From Paenibacillus monticola (GTDB taxonomy: Bacteria; Bacillota; Bacilli; Paenibacillales; Paenibacillaceae): a stretch of DNA of 64,000 nucleotides. Below are positions 8,225 to 16,771 of this stretch, piece by piece. The position numbers were made by a program, and so were the translations under genes. The number at the start of each line of letters is the position of its first letter. Position 1 is the stretch's first letter. The stretch is taken from the NCBI RefSeq assembly GCF_009664975.1, contig NZ_WJXB01000003.1:620001-684000 (forward strand), given 5' to 3'. The notes beneath the pieces are model-generated. The model searched no databases, was not told the origin of the DNA, and saw only the letters and a list, made by a program, of their open reading frames with translations.

Positions 8225-9823
8225 ATGAAGAAGATTATGCTAGTCGACGACGAAATTCTTATTCGTGAAAGTATAAGGGAATGTGTCAACTGGGAAAAAG
8301 AAGGTTTCATTTATTGCGGTGACGCCTCCGACGGCGAACTGGCGCTTCCGTTGATTGAGCAGCAGCTGCCCGACATTCTGATCACCGATATCAAAATGCC
8401 CTTTATGGACGGGCTGGAGCTCAGCGCCGTGGTCCGCCAGCGGCTCCCGCAGATCAAGATCATTATCTTAAGCGGGCACGACGACTTTCAATATGCCCAG
8501 TCTGCGCTCCGGCTCGGTGTGGAGGATTATTGCCTGAAACCGGTCAGCTCGGCGGACCTGGTCCAGCTGCTCCATGCGGCAAGTCACAGAATTGATGAAG
8601 AACAACGCTTGAAGAGAACGTATGCTTACACCCCTGAAAAGCTGTTTGCCGACCTGTGCGGCGGGCTGATCGGCACCGCTGCCGCCATTGAAGCTGCGGA
8701 CCAGCTTGATCTGCAACTGACGACTCCTTATTATGCTGTGGCTATTCTGTCGCTGGCCCCCTCCGATCCTCGGAAACTGCACCTTAGCCAAGCAGCATAC
8801 CAAGCCGCCGGACAACTGCTGGCCGATCAGCTGAAGGAGCTGCCAAACAGTTTCGTCTATAAGCGCAGTCGGACAGAAAGCGTACTCATCCTTAAGGGAA
8901 GCCAGCCGGAGCTAATTTCAGCGAAGCTGGAGACCTTGGCCGCCATTCTGCAGCGGAAGATGAAAACGGCGGTCGGCTGTGAGCTGTCTCTCAGCTTGGG
9001 CAGTGTGCAGGAACGGCTACAATCCGTGCATGTCTCCTATCTGGAAGCCGAGGAAGACAAGATGTGGAAGAAGCTGTCCAAGCAGAATAAAGCGAAGCTG
9101 TGGGAAGTTTCTTTTGACCCTTCATCGGACCTCGTACTGCTGGACCGGAATCGGCTGATCGATTTTCTCAAGCTCGGCTCCTCCAAGGAAGCGCCCGGCT
9201 TTATCAGACAATTTGCCGCCGAACTGAACGGCATGAATTGGGATTCCATGTACGCCTACTATTTGATCAACGATATTACGCTTGAATTGGTCCGCACCGC
9301 TAAGCAAAGCTTTCAGACGGGTGGAAATCGGGCGGAATTGATGAAGGAATTGCAACAACAGATCAGAAGCATTTCTAACTTCGAAGAGAGTATAGATTAC
9401 CTGAACACCCTACTTGAACGGTTGTGGAGGTGGCGGGCGGAGGGTTCCGATAAATACGGCGAGCTAATCGATAAAGTGAAGCAGCAGATCCGTGAGCACT
9501 ATGACGACGACCAGCTCTCTCTATACGAAATTTCCAAGAAAATTGGTGTCAGCTCCAGCCATCTCAGCAAGATCTTCAGTCAGGAAACTGGACAGACGAT
9601 GACTGAATATTTAACCACCACGCGGATTGGCAAGGCAAAAGAACTGCTGAAGACCACCCGCAGCAAAACGTTCGAAATCGCCTTTCAGGTAGGCTACAAC
9701 GATCAGCATTACTTCTCTAATCTGTTCAAGAAGGTAACCGGCCTGACGCCAACGGAATACCGCAAGCAAGGCTTGGTGGAGAATAAGGCCGGATTAGTCG
9801 GAGAAGGGGAGGACAGACTGTGA
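8225..9823 (+). CDS. response regulator, YesN family (receiver plus AraC-type DNA-binding domain)
   Basis: 532 residues. The N-terminal receiver (about 3-120) has acidic pocket DDE at 8-10, phosphorylation site Asp55 in ILITDIKMP and lysine in CLKPVS. The middle region of about 280 residues is unassigned but typical of YesN proteins. The C-terminal AraC helix-turn-helix pair spans about 425-520, with IGVSSSHLSKIFSQETGQT and the second-helix signature FEIAFQVGYNDQHYFSNLFKKVTGLTP split over it. It is translated from GGGGG just inside the end of the kinase gene. It should activate sugar-uptake genes, most likely the divergent importer operon, on phosphorylation by the kinase. Confidence 0.93.
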   Translation: MKKIMLVDDEILIRESIRECVNWEKEGFIYCGDASDGELALPLIEQQLPDILITDIKMPFMDGLELSAVVRQRLPQIKIIILSGHDDFQYAQSALRLGVEDYCLKPVSSADLVQLLHAASHRIDEEQRLKRTYAYTPEKLFADLCGGLIGTAAAIEAADQLDLQLTTPYYAVAILSLAPSDPRKLHLSQAAYQAAGQLLADQLKELPNSFVYKRSRTESVLILKGSQPELISAKLETLAAILQRKMKTAVGCELSLSLGSVQERLQSVHVSYLEAEEDKMWKKLSKQNKAKLWEVSFDPSSDLVLLDRNRLIDFLKLGSSKEAPGFIRQFAAELNGMNWDSMYAYYLINDITLELVRTAKQSFQTGGNRAELMKELQQQIRSISNFEESIDYLNTLLERLWRWRAEGSDKYGELIDKVKQQIREHYDDDQLSLYEISKKIGVSSSHLSKIFSQETGQTMTEYLTTTRIGKAKELLKTTRSKTFEIAFQVGYNDQHYFSNLFKKVTGLTPTEYRKQGLVENKAGLVGEGEDRL

Positions 9824-10785
9824 AGTTCGGTTCAGGAAACGAAAGGCACCTCCTGCTCCCAATAATGATCGTCATCCTTCTCCTTAGCGGATGTGGGGCA
9901 GGAGCAGAGCGGAGCGGTATGGAGGGGCTGGCGGAAGCATCACCACTGCCTTCTGTTGAACTGGGTGCTCCCCCCCTTGTCTTCGGCATCATCTATCCTA
10001 TGGTAAATCCAACGTATGAAACCATCACAGAGAATGCGGAAGCCGCCGCCGCAAGCCATAACATCAAATTGCAGGTTCAGGCGCCGGACGAAGCCAATCT
10101 AGAACAGCAGATCCGAATAATGGAGATGATGATCAAGCAGGAGGTGGATGGAATCGCTATTGATCCTGTCGATTCGCAAGCGCTGGTACAAGTTATTAAC
10201 CAAGCTGTGTCTAAGGGTATCCCCGTGGTCTGCTTCGAATCTGACTCACCGGACAGCCAGCGGGTTGCCTTTATAGGTGCAGACAATTATAAGACAGGAT
10301 CCATTATTGGACAGGCGGTGAACCGGCTTCTGAACGGCAGGGGCATGGTCCTTGTCGAATCTGGCATGCCCCATATGCTCGGACTCGGCCAGCGGCTGGC
10401 GGGACTGCAGGATTATTTGAACAATCATACGGAAATTGATGTGCTGGACATCCGTAATAACAACGGCAGCGAGGAAGGAGCCATGCGGCAACTGGAGCAG
10501 ATGATAAGCGAACATCCACACTTCAGTGCACTAATCAGCTTGGATTTCGTTTCCAGTTCAAGCTCGATTCTCGTCTGGAAAGCCAAAGGTCTGAAACGCT
10601 ATAATGTGGCGCTTGGCCTTACTCCAGCCGTGAAGGAATCGCTGCAAAATGGCCAGATTACCCAGATTATTTCTCAGAATGAACAACACTGGGGAGAGGC
10701 AATCATCCGTACATTGCTAACAATTGCCGAAGGCCGGAAGGTGCCGGAATTCGTCAATACGGGAATCACAGAAATTTACGAGTAG
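9820..10785 (+). CDS. sugar-binding lipoprotein linked to the LytS/YesN pair (probable sensor subunit)
   Basis: A 321-residue periplasmic-binding type I (RbsB-like) lipoprotein with lipobox LLLSGC. The fold markers are VFGIIYPMVNPTYE, AIDPVDSQALVQVINQAVSKGIP, CFESDSP, FIGADNYKTG and the C-terminal lobe crossovers. It starts at a GTG that overlaps the regulator stop by four bases (GTGA), with GGGGAGG in front, so it is translationally coupled to the two-component genes rather than to transporter genes. This linkage points to a role as an extracytoplasmic ligand-sensing subunit for the kinase. It is diverged from the two importer binding proteins and lacks their GSDF and ECNP motifs. A role as an additional transporter component is the alternative. 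Confidence 0.85.
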   Translation: MKFGSGNERHLLLPIMIVILLLSGCGAGAERSGMEGLAEASPLPSVELGAPPLVFGIIYPMVNPTYETITENAEAAAASHNIKLQVQAPDEANLEQQIRIMEMMIKQEVDGIAIDPVDSQALVQVINQAVSKGIPVVCFESDSPDSQRVAFIGADNYKTGSIIGQAVNRLLNGRGMVLVESGMPHMLGLGQRLAGLQDYLNNHTEIDVLDIRNNNGSEEGAMRQLEQMISEHPHFSALISLDFVSSSSSILVWKAKGLKRYNVALGLTPAVKESLQNGQITQIISQNEQHWGEAIIRTLLTIAEGRKVPEFVNTGITEIYE

Positions 10786-10799
10786 CTACAAAAACACAC

Positions 10800-10846
10800 A
10801 GGGGCTATCCCAAGCAGCGCTTTCACGCCCCTTGGAGACAGCCCCT
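10800..10846 (-). terminator. convergent-gene stem-loop terminator, copy of a dispersed hairpin
   Basis: AGGGGCT with ATCCCAAG pairs with CTTGGAGACAGCCCCT, forming an imperfect stem of about 16 bases between the plus-strand binding-protein gene and the minus-strand xylanase gene. Read on the minus strand it is followed by TGTGTGTTTTTG, so it should terminate xylanase transcription. It may also stop the opposite transcript. About three quarters of its bases match the hairpin at the left end of the insertion sequence near 22.6 kb, so it looks like a member of a repeated stem-loop family. Confidence 0.7.
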
Positions 10847-10862
10847 ACATGGATATTATAAA

Positions 10863-12290
10863 TCAGTTAGACAAATACACATTATCCACGTACACAGAAG
10901 CATTCCCGGAGGAGTTGCTGGCATCGACGAATTGAATGCCATACTCTTTGATATCAGCTGTATTGACTGCCGTCAAGTCTAAGGTTAAATCGATAGTTCC
11001 ACTCTTACCTATGGTCGCCCAACCGCTATCCGTAAACGTATATGCGCTCCCATGTTTAACGTATAACTTCACACCTAATCCAGTACCATAACCACCCCAC
11101 TCAGATCCATGTACCGTTGCCTTCAGCTTTGTATAACCGGAGAAATTCGCGCTGACGATTTTTGAAACAGTATGTTGGGTGTTGGCAGACATTGCAATAT
11201 CCACTTGCAAAGAATGTGTGTTCTTGGAACTCCATGCTGTGGTTGACCAGGGGCCTCCGACAATATTAGAGCCTGCCCATCCATCCGTACCCGATTCAAA
11301 ATCTGCGTAGGCACTGGTTGTTGTTCCCCCGCCAGTAGATCCGCTTAAATATTGTTTCAGCCACTGCAGCGCCGGACGCTCCGACCCGTTAGTATTCAGC
11401 AAATGCGTATTGGATATCCAGGTCTGATCTTGAATGTAGCCCCAAAGTGTCACGCCTTTTACCGCTGGATTCTCCCATAAAACAGGGAATTTCTCCTTGT
11501 ATCTGGCCAACTGTGTACTATCGTCGCCTGTCATATCCAGTTCGGACACGTAAATAGGTAATCCCGTCGCTGACAGCTTATTCAGTACGGTATTCATTGT
11601 GGACGTAGTTACAGTATCCATATTGAACTGATGACATTGAATTCCAATGCCGTCAATCAGTCCTCTGGTCTTCAACAGATTGATAATTGTCACATACTGA
11701 TCTGCCAATGTCGGATCACCAATGATTCCATATTCATTAATAAGCAGCTTGGCGTTCGGAAAAGCAGTTCTAGCCTGCTGGAATGACCATATTATCCAAT
11801 CCCAGCCGGTGGTTCCGTCACCACCAAGGGCATTTCGGTAGGAAGGCTTGGCATGCAAGGGCTCATTCACTACATCGACGAAGGTGGACTTGGAATATCG
11901 TTGTCCCGCAGCAGTAATCCAAGCGGTAACCTCTGATTTCTGGTCGGCTGCCGAAAGACCGGCTACCCATGAAGGCTCCTGACTCCCCCACACCAGTGTA
12001 TGAAATTTGAAGGGGAAATTATTGCTGACCGCATAGTTGTAGGAAGTATCAGCACCGGCCCAATTCATAGTGTTGCGTGTACCTTCCACTGCACCCCATT
12101 TGGTTCCATTCTCAGGTGTCACTTGATTCCAATAGGTGGAGAAGCTGGCAGGAACACTGCCTGCAATGATATTACCCAGGAATTTTGATCCACTCGTCAG
12201 TGCGGCATTTGCGCTACCTGCTATAACGGATGAGAGCAAAATGCCCGCTAAGGCCAAGGTTCCAACAAGCTTGCCAATTTTAGTTTTCAA
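10863..12290 (-). CDS. secreted endo-1,4-beta-xylanase, GH10, with C-terminal carbohydrate-binding-like domain
   Basis: 475 residues. A signal peptide ends at about residue 29 (AGSANA). The GH10 barrel spans about 33-310, with acid/base Glu143 in VVNEPLH and nucleophile Glu250 in YVSELDMTG, plus HTLVWGSQEP and GVTLWGYIQD. A short GGGTTT linker precedes a beta-sandwich domain of about 150 residues (YADFESGTDGW to VYVDNVYLS) that resembles carbohydrate-binding modules; I cannot assign its family. The start codon is TTG, chosen because AAGGAG lies 10 bases upstream and the signal peptide begins there. The enzyme cleaves xylan outside the cell, feeding the importers in this region. It is 82 bases downstream of the GH43-CBM gene and probably cotranscribed with it. 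Confidence 0.95.
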   Translation of the reverse strand: MKTKIGKLVGTLALAGILLSSVIAGSANAALTSGSKFLGNIIAGSVPASFSTYWNQVTPENGTKWGAVEGTRNTMNWAGADTSYNYAVSNNFPFKFHTLVWGSQEPSWVAGLSAADQKSEVTAWITAAGQRYSKSTFVDVVNEPLHAKPSYRNALGGDGTTGWDWIIWSFQQARTAFPNAKLLINEYGIIGDPTLADQYVTIINLLKTRGLIDGIGIQCHQFNMDTVTTSTMNTVLNKLSATGLPIYVSELDMTGDDSTQLARYKEKFPVLWENPAVKGVTLWGYIQDQTWISNTHLLNTNGSERPALQWLKQYLSGSTGGGTTTSAYADFESGTDGWAGSNIVGGPWSTTAWSSKNTHSLQVDIAMSANTQHTVSKIVSANFSGYTKLKATVHGSEWGGYGTGLGVKLYVKHGSAYTFTDSGWATIGKSGTIDLTLDLTAVNTADIKEYGIQFVDASNSSGNASVYVDNVYLSN

Positions 12291-12372
12291 CTCAAATCAT
12301 CTCCTTCTCTTATATTACTCTAAGTGCAAATAATCAAAATCAACAAAGCCACCAGATGAGGAAGATTCTCCC

Positions 12373-14277
12373 TTAGTTCAAAATATCTAAATAATCTACA
12401 TAGGCATCCCAAGTCCCATTATCGCCAGTAGCGATCAGTTTGACTTCTTGACTACCGGTTGCATGGGCAATGTTAGACAAAGTCTGAACCGTAGGTGTAG
12501 TTCCGGTGAAGGAAAACGTACCAACGGTCGTTCCGCCGATTTGCAATTGCACTTTGGCAGTAGCTGAGGTGCTCGAAGCCCCCCGGAGCGTAAACGTATG
12601 GGTGCCGTAGGCAAAATACTGAGTGAATGCACTGAAATCATCGTTTCCGTAAAAAGCGGCACCACTGAAAGGAGAAGTGATCTTTCCAGCGTAGGTACCG
12701 CTAAGGGTCATATCCTCAGCTTCAACCCTTGTTCCAGTGGAAGCCGCACCCGATGTGAACTGCCAGTAATCAAGATTGAATAAGTTGCTGGTTCCTGTTC
12801 CTGTAAATACGAAGAAAATCTTGTGAACCCCCGTTGCATTGCTTACAGTGGTTTCTATTTCCTTCCACGTTTGCGTTCCTCCAGTGGAACTCACATTTAG
12901 CGTTCCAACAAGAGTACCCGTTGCGCTGTCAAGCCGTATTTCTATTTTGCCGCCTACGGTTGAGGCTACATTCGCTTTGAACGTAGTGGCTCCACTGGTA
13001 CCGAAGTCAGCGTTGCCTATAGCAACCCAGTCTCCATTGTTAATACTGGTCACATCCATATTGCTTGTCGGTCCGCCTGTTGCTTGCGTCGTCTCGGTTG
13101 CAATGCCTGCATTCCAGCCGATAGTTTCTGCTTCAACCCTGATATATGGATTCAGATTGGCAATCTGGGCTATGCCTGCCATATTTCCCTGAACCTCTTG
13201 AATGGTTCCGTCGGTATTATATACAAGCTTATTGATATGCGGGGAACGGTAGCCTTTTCCATCTCCAAGCAGAACCTTGCTGACCGTCTGGGCATGATAC
13301 ACTACATACCATTGGTTATTAAAGTTAAACACTGCATGATGGTTATTGCCTCCGACCCCGAAGAAGGTATATGGGTTCTTCAGGAAATGACCCACATAAG
13401 TAAATGGTCCCGTAGGGCTACTGCTCGTCATGTAACCGATTTCACCAGTAGGGTAGGCTGCCGGGTGCGTGCCTGAGAAATTGAAGCAATATGAATAATA
13501 GTATTTGCCGTTATACTTATGAATTCCTGAGTCTTCAAACATGTAAGGAGCATCAATCGTGGTTGCGCTTCCAACAATGCTCGTCATATCCGACCCTAAT
13601 TTTAACACTCGGGCTGTTTTGGGATTTGCAATGGACGCTGCATTCGAGGTATTCGGAATCCCGCCACCACAATAGAGGTAGCCTGTGCCATCATCATCCA
13701 CCAATACGGCCGGGTCAAAAAGCCAGGTAACACCTGACATACCAGCTGTACTGGTTGTAACCAGCGCTTTTCCGAGAGGATCTGTCCATGGTCCTATTGG
13801 AGAGTTAGAAGTCAGTACACCAATACCGGATGCACCATTTGCAAAATACAGAAAGAATTTATCAACACCGTTTATCGTTTTATGTGCAACCGACGGTGCC
13901 CAAGAGAGTGAGGCCCATTTGGCAATTCCGTTGCCACTATTGGCATTGTTGGCGCCTGCTACCGGAATTGAACCATGGTCGGTCCAGTTCACCATATCCG
14001 CAGAAGAGATGACATTGATTTTATTTAGTGTGCTGAAATCATTCTCTTTAATTGTTCCGTCCGTATTATATACATAAGCATCGCTCGACATATAGACGTA
14101 GACTCTTCCGTTATAGGTCAATGCAAAGGGGTCGGCTCCTAATTTGTGGTCCATTAGCGGGTTCGAGTTCCCTGGCAGCTTTGCAGTTGCACTATTCGCA
14201 GCATATGCAGACATCATGGGTAGACAGCTCAACAATAAAGCAAAGGTTAATACAAAAAGCGAAAGCTTTTTTAACAT
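12373..14277 (-). CDS. secreted GH43 arabinoxylan hydrolase with CBM6 and CBM36-like modules
   Basis: 634 residues. A signal peptide ends around AYA (about residue 26). The GH43 five-blade propeller spans about 30-370; its start (NPLMDHKLGADPFALTYNG), the FDPAVLVDDDG strand and the MFEDSGIHKYNG acid-bearing stretch resemble B. subtilis XynD-type arabinoxylan arabinofuranohydrolases. A CBM6 module (about 385-515, RVEAETIGW to NLDYWQF) and a second module (about 518-634, RVEAEDMTLSGTYAGKI to DAYVDYLDIL) follow. The second resembles CBM36, the calcium-dependent xylan-binding family first described from P. polymyxa Xyn43A. The ATG with GGAGG seven bases upstream is used, 18 codons inside the longest frame. 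It removes arabinose side chains and so opens xylan to the xylanase encoded next. Confidence 0.92.
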   Translation of the reverse strand: MLKKLSLFVLTFALLLSCLPMMSAYAANSATAKLPGNSNPLMDHKLGADPFALTYNGRVYVYMSSDAYVYNTDGTIKENDFSTLNKINVISSADMVNWTDHGSIPVAGANNANSGNGIAKWASLSWAPSVAHKTINGVDKFFLYFANGASGIGVLTSNSPIGPWTDPLGKALVTTSTAGMSGVTWLFDPAVLVDDDGTGYLYCGGGIPNTSNAASIANPKTARVLKLGSDMTSIVGSATTIDAPYMFEDSGIHKYNGKYYYSYCFNFSGTHPAAYPTGEIGYMTSSSPTGPFTYVGHFLKNPYTFFGVGGNNHHAVFNFNNQWYVVYHAQTVSKVLLGDGKGYRSPHINKLVYNTDGTIQEVQGNMAGIAQIANLNPYIRVEAETIGWNAGIATETTQATGGPTSNMDVTSINNGDWVAIGNADFGTSGATTFKANVASTVGGKIEIRLDSATGTLVGTLNVSSTGGTQTWKEIETTVSNATGVHKIFFVFTGTGTSNLFNLDYWQFTSGAASTGTRVEAEDMTLSGTYAGKITSPFSGAAFYGNDDFSAFTQYFAYGTHTFTLRGASSTSATAKVQLQIGGTTVGTFSFTGTTPTVQTLSNIAHATGSQEVKLIATGDNGTWDAYVDYLDILN

Positions 14278-14488
14278 CTTTATACCTCCGGTATTAATTA
14301 TTTGTGATTTTTCCCAAAATATTGGACACAACCCCTCAGTCTATTTTTCCAACCACCCCCATAAATTTGAATCTCTTGAATTATTCTACTAATATTTGTT
14401 ATTCCAAATCATCTTATTATAATTGCAATGCTAGAACAATGCAGTTTCTTGTTTAAAAAGTTAAATTTTTTTCGCATTTTCTCCTAAC

Positions 14489-14531
14489 CAAAAAAAAACC
14501 ATCCAACGATCTTTGTGATCGCGAATGGTTT
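14489..14531 (-). terminator. rho-independent terminator of the cytoplasmic GH43 gene
   Basis: On the minus strand AAACCAT and CGATC pair with GATCG and ATGGTTT across a short loop, followed directly by nine T residues. It lies 20 bases after the stop of the 14551-15534 gene, so that gene is a separate transcription unit from the secreted GH43 that follows. The rest of the gap (14278-14488) is AT-rich and must hold the promoter for the secreted enzymes. I see no cre consensus in it. Confidence 0.8.
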
Positions 14532-14550
14532 GGGATTATTTGGAAAATCG

Positions 14551-15534
14551 CTATTCTTTATAAGGATCTATCGTTTGAATGGTTCCGTCAGTATTATACT
14601 TCAGTTCCGTGTATTTCACGCAACGTTTGTGATTGACGCCTTCAGACAGAGAGCTGTCATGATAAAAGAGGTACCATTTATCTTCAAACTGGACAATAGA
14701 ATGATGGGTGGTCCAGCCGATAACAGGAGTGAGGATTGTTCCTTTGAATGTAAAGGGACCCAGTGGGTTCTTGCTGATGCCATACACCAGCTTGTGTGTA
14801 GTTCCTGTCGAATAAGACAGGTAGTAATACTCATTATATTTATGAACCCATGGGCCTTCAAAATATCTGCGATCCTCGTCGCCAGCCAGCAGCGGATTGC
14901 CTTCTTCATCCAGAATCGAAATCTCTTGCGGTTTATCCTTAAACGACAGCATATCATCGCTTAACAAGGCCACCTGTGGTCCCAACGCCGGCTGGTCTGC
15001 TGGAGGCCCTTCTGTTTGTGAAGACTCGAAGCTACCTGTCTGCCACTTCTCCAACTGCCCTCCCCAAAGGCCCCCAAAATAAACATAGGCTTGGTCATCT
15101 TCAACGAAGACGGCAGGATCTATGCTAAAGCTGTCCTTGATATAATTGGACTCCGCTTTAAAAGGCCCTGCAGGTGAGGACGCCGTTGCCACCCCAAGCC
15201 GGAAGATGCCGTCTTGATCGCGTGCCGGAAAAAACAGATAGTACAGATTGTTCTTGAATGCCGCATCCGGTGCCCAGAGCTGGCTTGAAGCCCATGGAAT
15301 ATCACGCAGATGGAGCGCTTCTCCATGATCTACAACAGGAGAATCGAAATTCTCCAGGGACAATACATGGTAATCTTCCATAGCATATTGGTCCCCGTTA
15401 TCGTTATCTGGTCCATCATGGTCGAGGTCGTGTGAAGGATAAATATAGATTTTACCCTCAAAAACATGAGCGGACGGATCGGCGGTATAAATGTGGGTTA
15501 CTAGCGGTTGGTTAGGTTTAGTATATTTCATCAT
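14551..15534 (-). CDS. cytoplasmic GH43 family glycosidase (beta-xylosidase or arabinofuranosidase)
   Basis: 327 residues with no signal peptide, a single five-blade GH43 domain. The general base is Asp19 in YTADPSAHVFEG, the FSIDPAVFVEDD stretch carries the second catalytic Asp, and YFEGPWVHKYNEYYYLSYS carries the general-acid Glu. The start is the first of two adjacent ATGs preceded by AAAGGAG; an upstream in-frame start nine codons earlier has no ribosome site. Its substrate is probably short arabino- or xylo-oligosaccharide already inside the cell. A perfect cre site lies about 43 bases before the start and a strong terminator follows, so it is a monocistronic, glucose-repressed gene. Confidence 0.9.
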   Translation of the reverse strand: MMKYTKPNQPLVTHIYTADPSAHVFEGKIYIYPSHDLDHDGPDNDNGDQYAMEDYHVLSLENFDSPVVDHGEALHLRDIPWASSQLWAPDAAFKNNLYYLFFPARDQDGIFRLGVATASSPAGPFKAESNYIKDSFSIDPAVFVEDDQAYVYFGGLWGGQLEKWQTGSFESSQTEGPPADQPALGPQVALLSDDMLSFKDKPQEISILDEEGNPLLAGDEDRRYFEGPWVHKYNEYYYLSYSTGTTHKLVYGISKNPLGPFTFKGTILTPVIGWTTHHSIVQFEDKWYLFYHDSSLSEGVNHKRCVKYTELKYNTDGTIQTIDPYKE

Positions 15535-15576
15535 CTTACACTCCTTTAGTATCGTATTCACACCCTAATTTTACTT

Positions 15577-15590
15577 TGAAATCGTTTACA
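15577..15590 (+). promoter_or_regulatory. perfect cre (CcpA) site
   Basis: TGAAATCGTTTACA matches all 14 positions of the cre consensus TGWAANCGNTNWCA. It sits about 43 bases upstream of the GH43 start codon, where a bound CcpA would block initiation. This is the best catabolite-repression site in the window. Confidence 0.8.
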
Positions 15591-15602
15591 TAGGACGATT
15601 TC
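15578..15602. repeat. 8-base inverted repeat overlapping the cre site
   Basis: GAAATCGT at 15578-15585 is repeated inverted as ACGATTTC at 15595-15602, with nine bases between. The left arm lies within the cre site. It is a candidate operator for a second, gene-specific regulator of the GH43 gene. Confidence 0.45.
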
Positions 15603-15688
15603 ATTTTACACTATCCTGCCGAACTATCCTATAGTAAAAATATAGAACTTACCCCCATTAATTATAGATAATAGGTTAGTGTTCCTAC

Positions 15689-16183
15689 TCATGTAAAAGA
15701 TATATTCTTACCTAAAAAAAAGCCAAGAGAAATAAAAAGAAGGGACCATGTCGAAGAGCCAACCAAGGATACAAGAAGATATTTTCTGAATGGCATTCCA
15801 CTAATTCCTGAGATGTAGCTAGTTACATGTCTCACCCCAGGAATGAAATAGCCAAACAGAACCGTCCAATTCCCAAAACGCTCAAACCACCCCTTGACTC
15901 TCCCAAATCGCTTAGGTGTTAGGCCAATCCATTTTCCATATTTATCAACGACAGGTTGTCCCAGTCTGCTGCCAATGATATAGCTGATCATCATCCCAGT
16001 TATCGAACCAGCAAAACCAACCAGCACTGAAAGCGAATAATTTAAAACCATGCTGGAAGATAAATAGCCTACAAATAACATTATAATTTCGTCTGGTACG
16101 GGGAGTCCAAGAATGCCAAGGGCTAAAAGAGCAAAAATAGCTATATACCCGTATTGTGATATCAACTCTATGGCCCAATTCAT
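15689..16183 (-). CDS. DedA-family membrane protein (short C-terminus)
   Basis: 164 residues with several membrane segments and DedA/SNARE-associated (VTT-like) family motifs: LGLPVPDEIIMLFVGYLS near the N-terminus, and FGRVKGWFERFGNWTVLFGYFIPGVRHVTSYISGISGMPFRKYL. The arginine- and proline-bearing GYFIPGVRH corresponds to the conserved F-GR-PG-R region. Family members take part in phospholipid or undecaprenyl-phosphate translocation and membrane homeostasis. The typical length is near 200 residues, and this one ends abruptly after FFLGKNISFT beside an eight-base T run. The last helix or tail is therefore short, perhaps through mutation. It starts seven bases after pssA and is probably cotranscribed with it. 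Confidence 0.85.
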   Translation of the reverse strand: MNWAIELISQYGYIAIFALLALGILGLPVPDEIIMLFVGYLSSSMVLNYSLSVLVGFAGSITGMMISYIIGSRLGQPVVDKYGKWIGLTPKRFGRVKGWFERFGNWTVLFGYFIPGVRHVTSYISGISGMPFRKYLLVSLVGSSTWSLLFISLGFFLGKNISFT

Positions 16184-16189
16184 TCCTTT

Positions 16190-16714
16190 TCACTTCCTGC
16201 TGTCGTATTTTTTAAAAGAAGGAAAGGGAAGTCGGCTGACCATGAGAAAGGACAACAACCCCATTAATACCAATATAAGACCCGGTTTCAGATGTTCTTC
16301 CAGTAAAGTCGATGCAGACAGGATTACTCCCGCTGCAGTAATAGGCATACCTACAAACCCTTTGATCGGAATCGTCAAGTTAAATCTGGCCAGTCGGAGC
16401 GCACCACATATCAAAAAGAGGACGGCCACGACAACTCCCAACCACTGGACATTATCCAATCTATATAACAAAATCAAAAAGACAGGAGCCACTCCAAACG
16501 AAATGATATCTGCCAGCGAATCCAATTGTTTACCGAAATCACTGGTACAATGTAATAGTCTGGCCAATAATCCGTCCAACACATCGCACATGGCAGCCAG
16601 TATGATCAGGATTACTGCCACTTTATATTGCTCCCGGATAGTGAAAAGTAACGATAATGATCCGGCTGCCAGATTTGCGAGGGTACAGGTTGACGGCAAC
16701 CAACTCCAGTTCAT
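16190..16714 (-). CDS. pssA: CDP-diacylglycerol-serine O-phosphatidyltransferase
   Basis: 174 residues, multi-pass membrane enzyme of the CDP-alcohol phosphatidyltransferase family. The catalytic signature DG-x2-AR-x8-G-x3-D-x3-D is complete (DVLDGLLARLLHCTSDFGKQLDSLAD region, about residues 45-70). It should make phosphatidylserine from CDP-diacylglycerol and serine. Residue lengths and the NLAAG and GVAPVFL stretches fit the Bacillus-type PssA. The usual partner decarboxylase gene (psd) is not adjacent. The start is the ATG nine bases after AGGAG; a TTG three codons earlier abuts that site and is unlikely. It lies between the exporter operon (48 bases downstream of the adaptor) and the DedA gene. 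Confidence 0.85.
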   Translation of the reverse strand: MNWSWLPSTCTLANLAAGSLSLLFTIREQYKVAVILIILAAMCDVLDGLLARLLHCTSDFGKQLDSLADIISFGVAPVFLILLYRLDNVQWLGVVVAVLFLICGALRLARFNLTIPIKGFVGMPITAAGVILSASTLLEEHLKPGLILVLMGLLSFLMVSRLPFPSFKKYDSRK

Positions 16715-16771
16715 GCGTTTCAACTCCTATTTCAATTTAGCATCATAGAATCCATCTGTCTTTAAGAACAT

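Noticed and set aside
10800..10846. A riboswitch or small RNA between the binding-protein and xylanase genes
   Set aside because: It is downstream of both convergent genes, is a simple stem-loop with a T tract on one side, and has no conserved riboswitch core.
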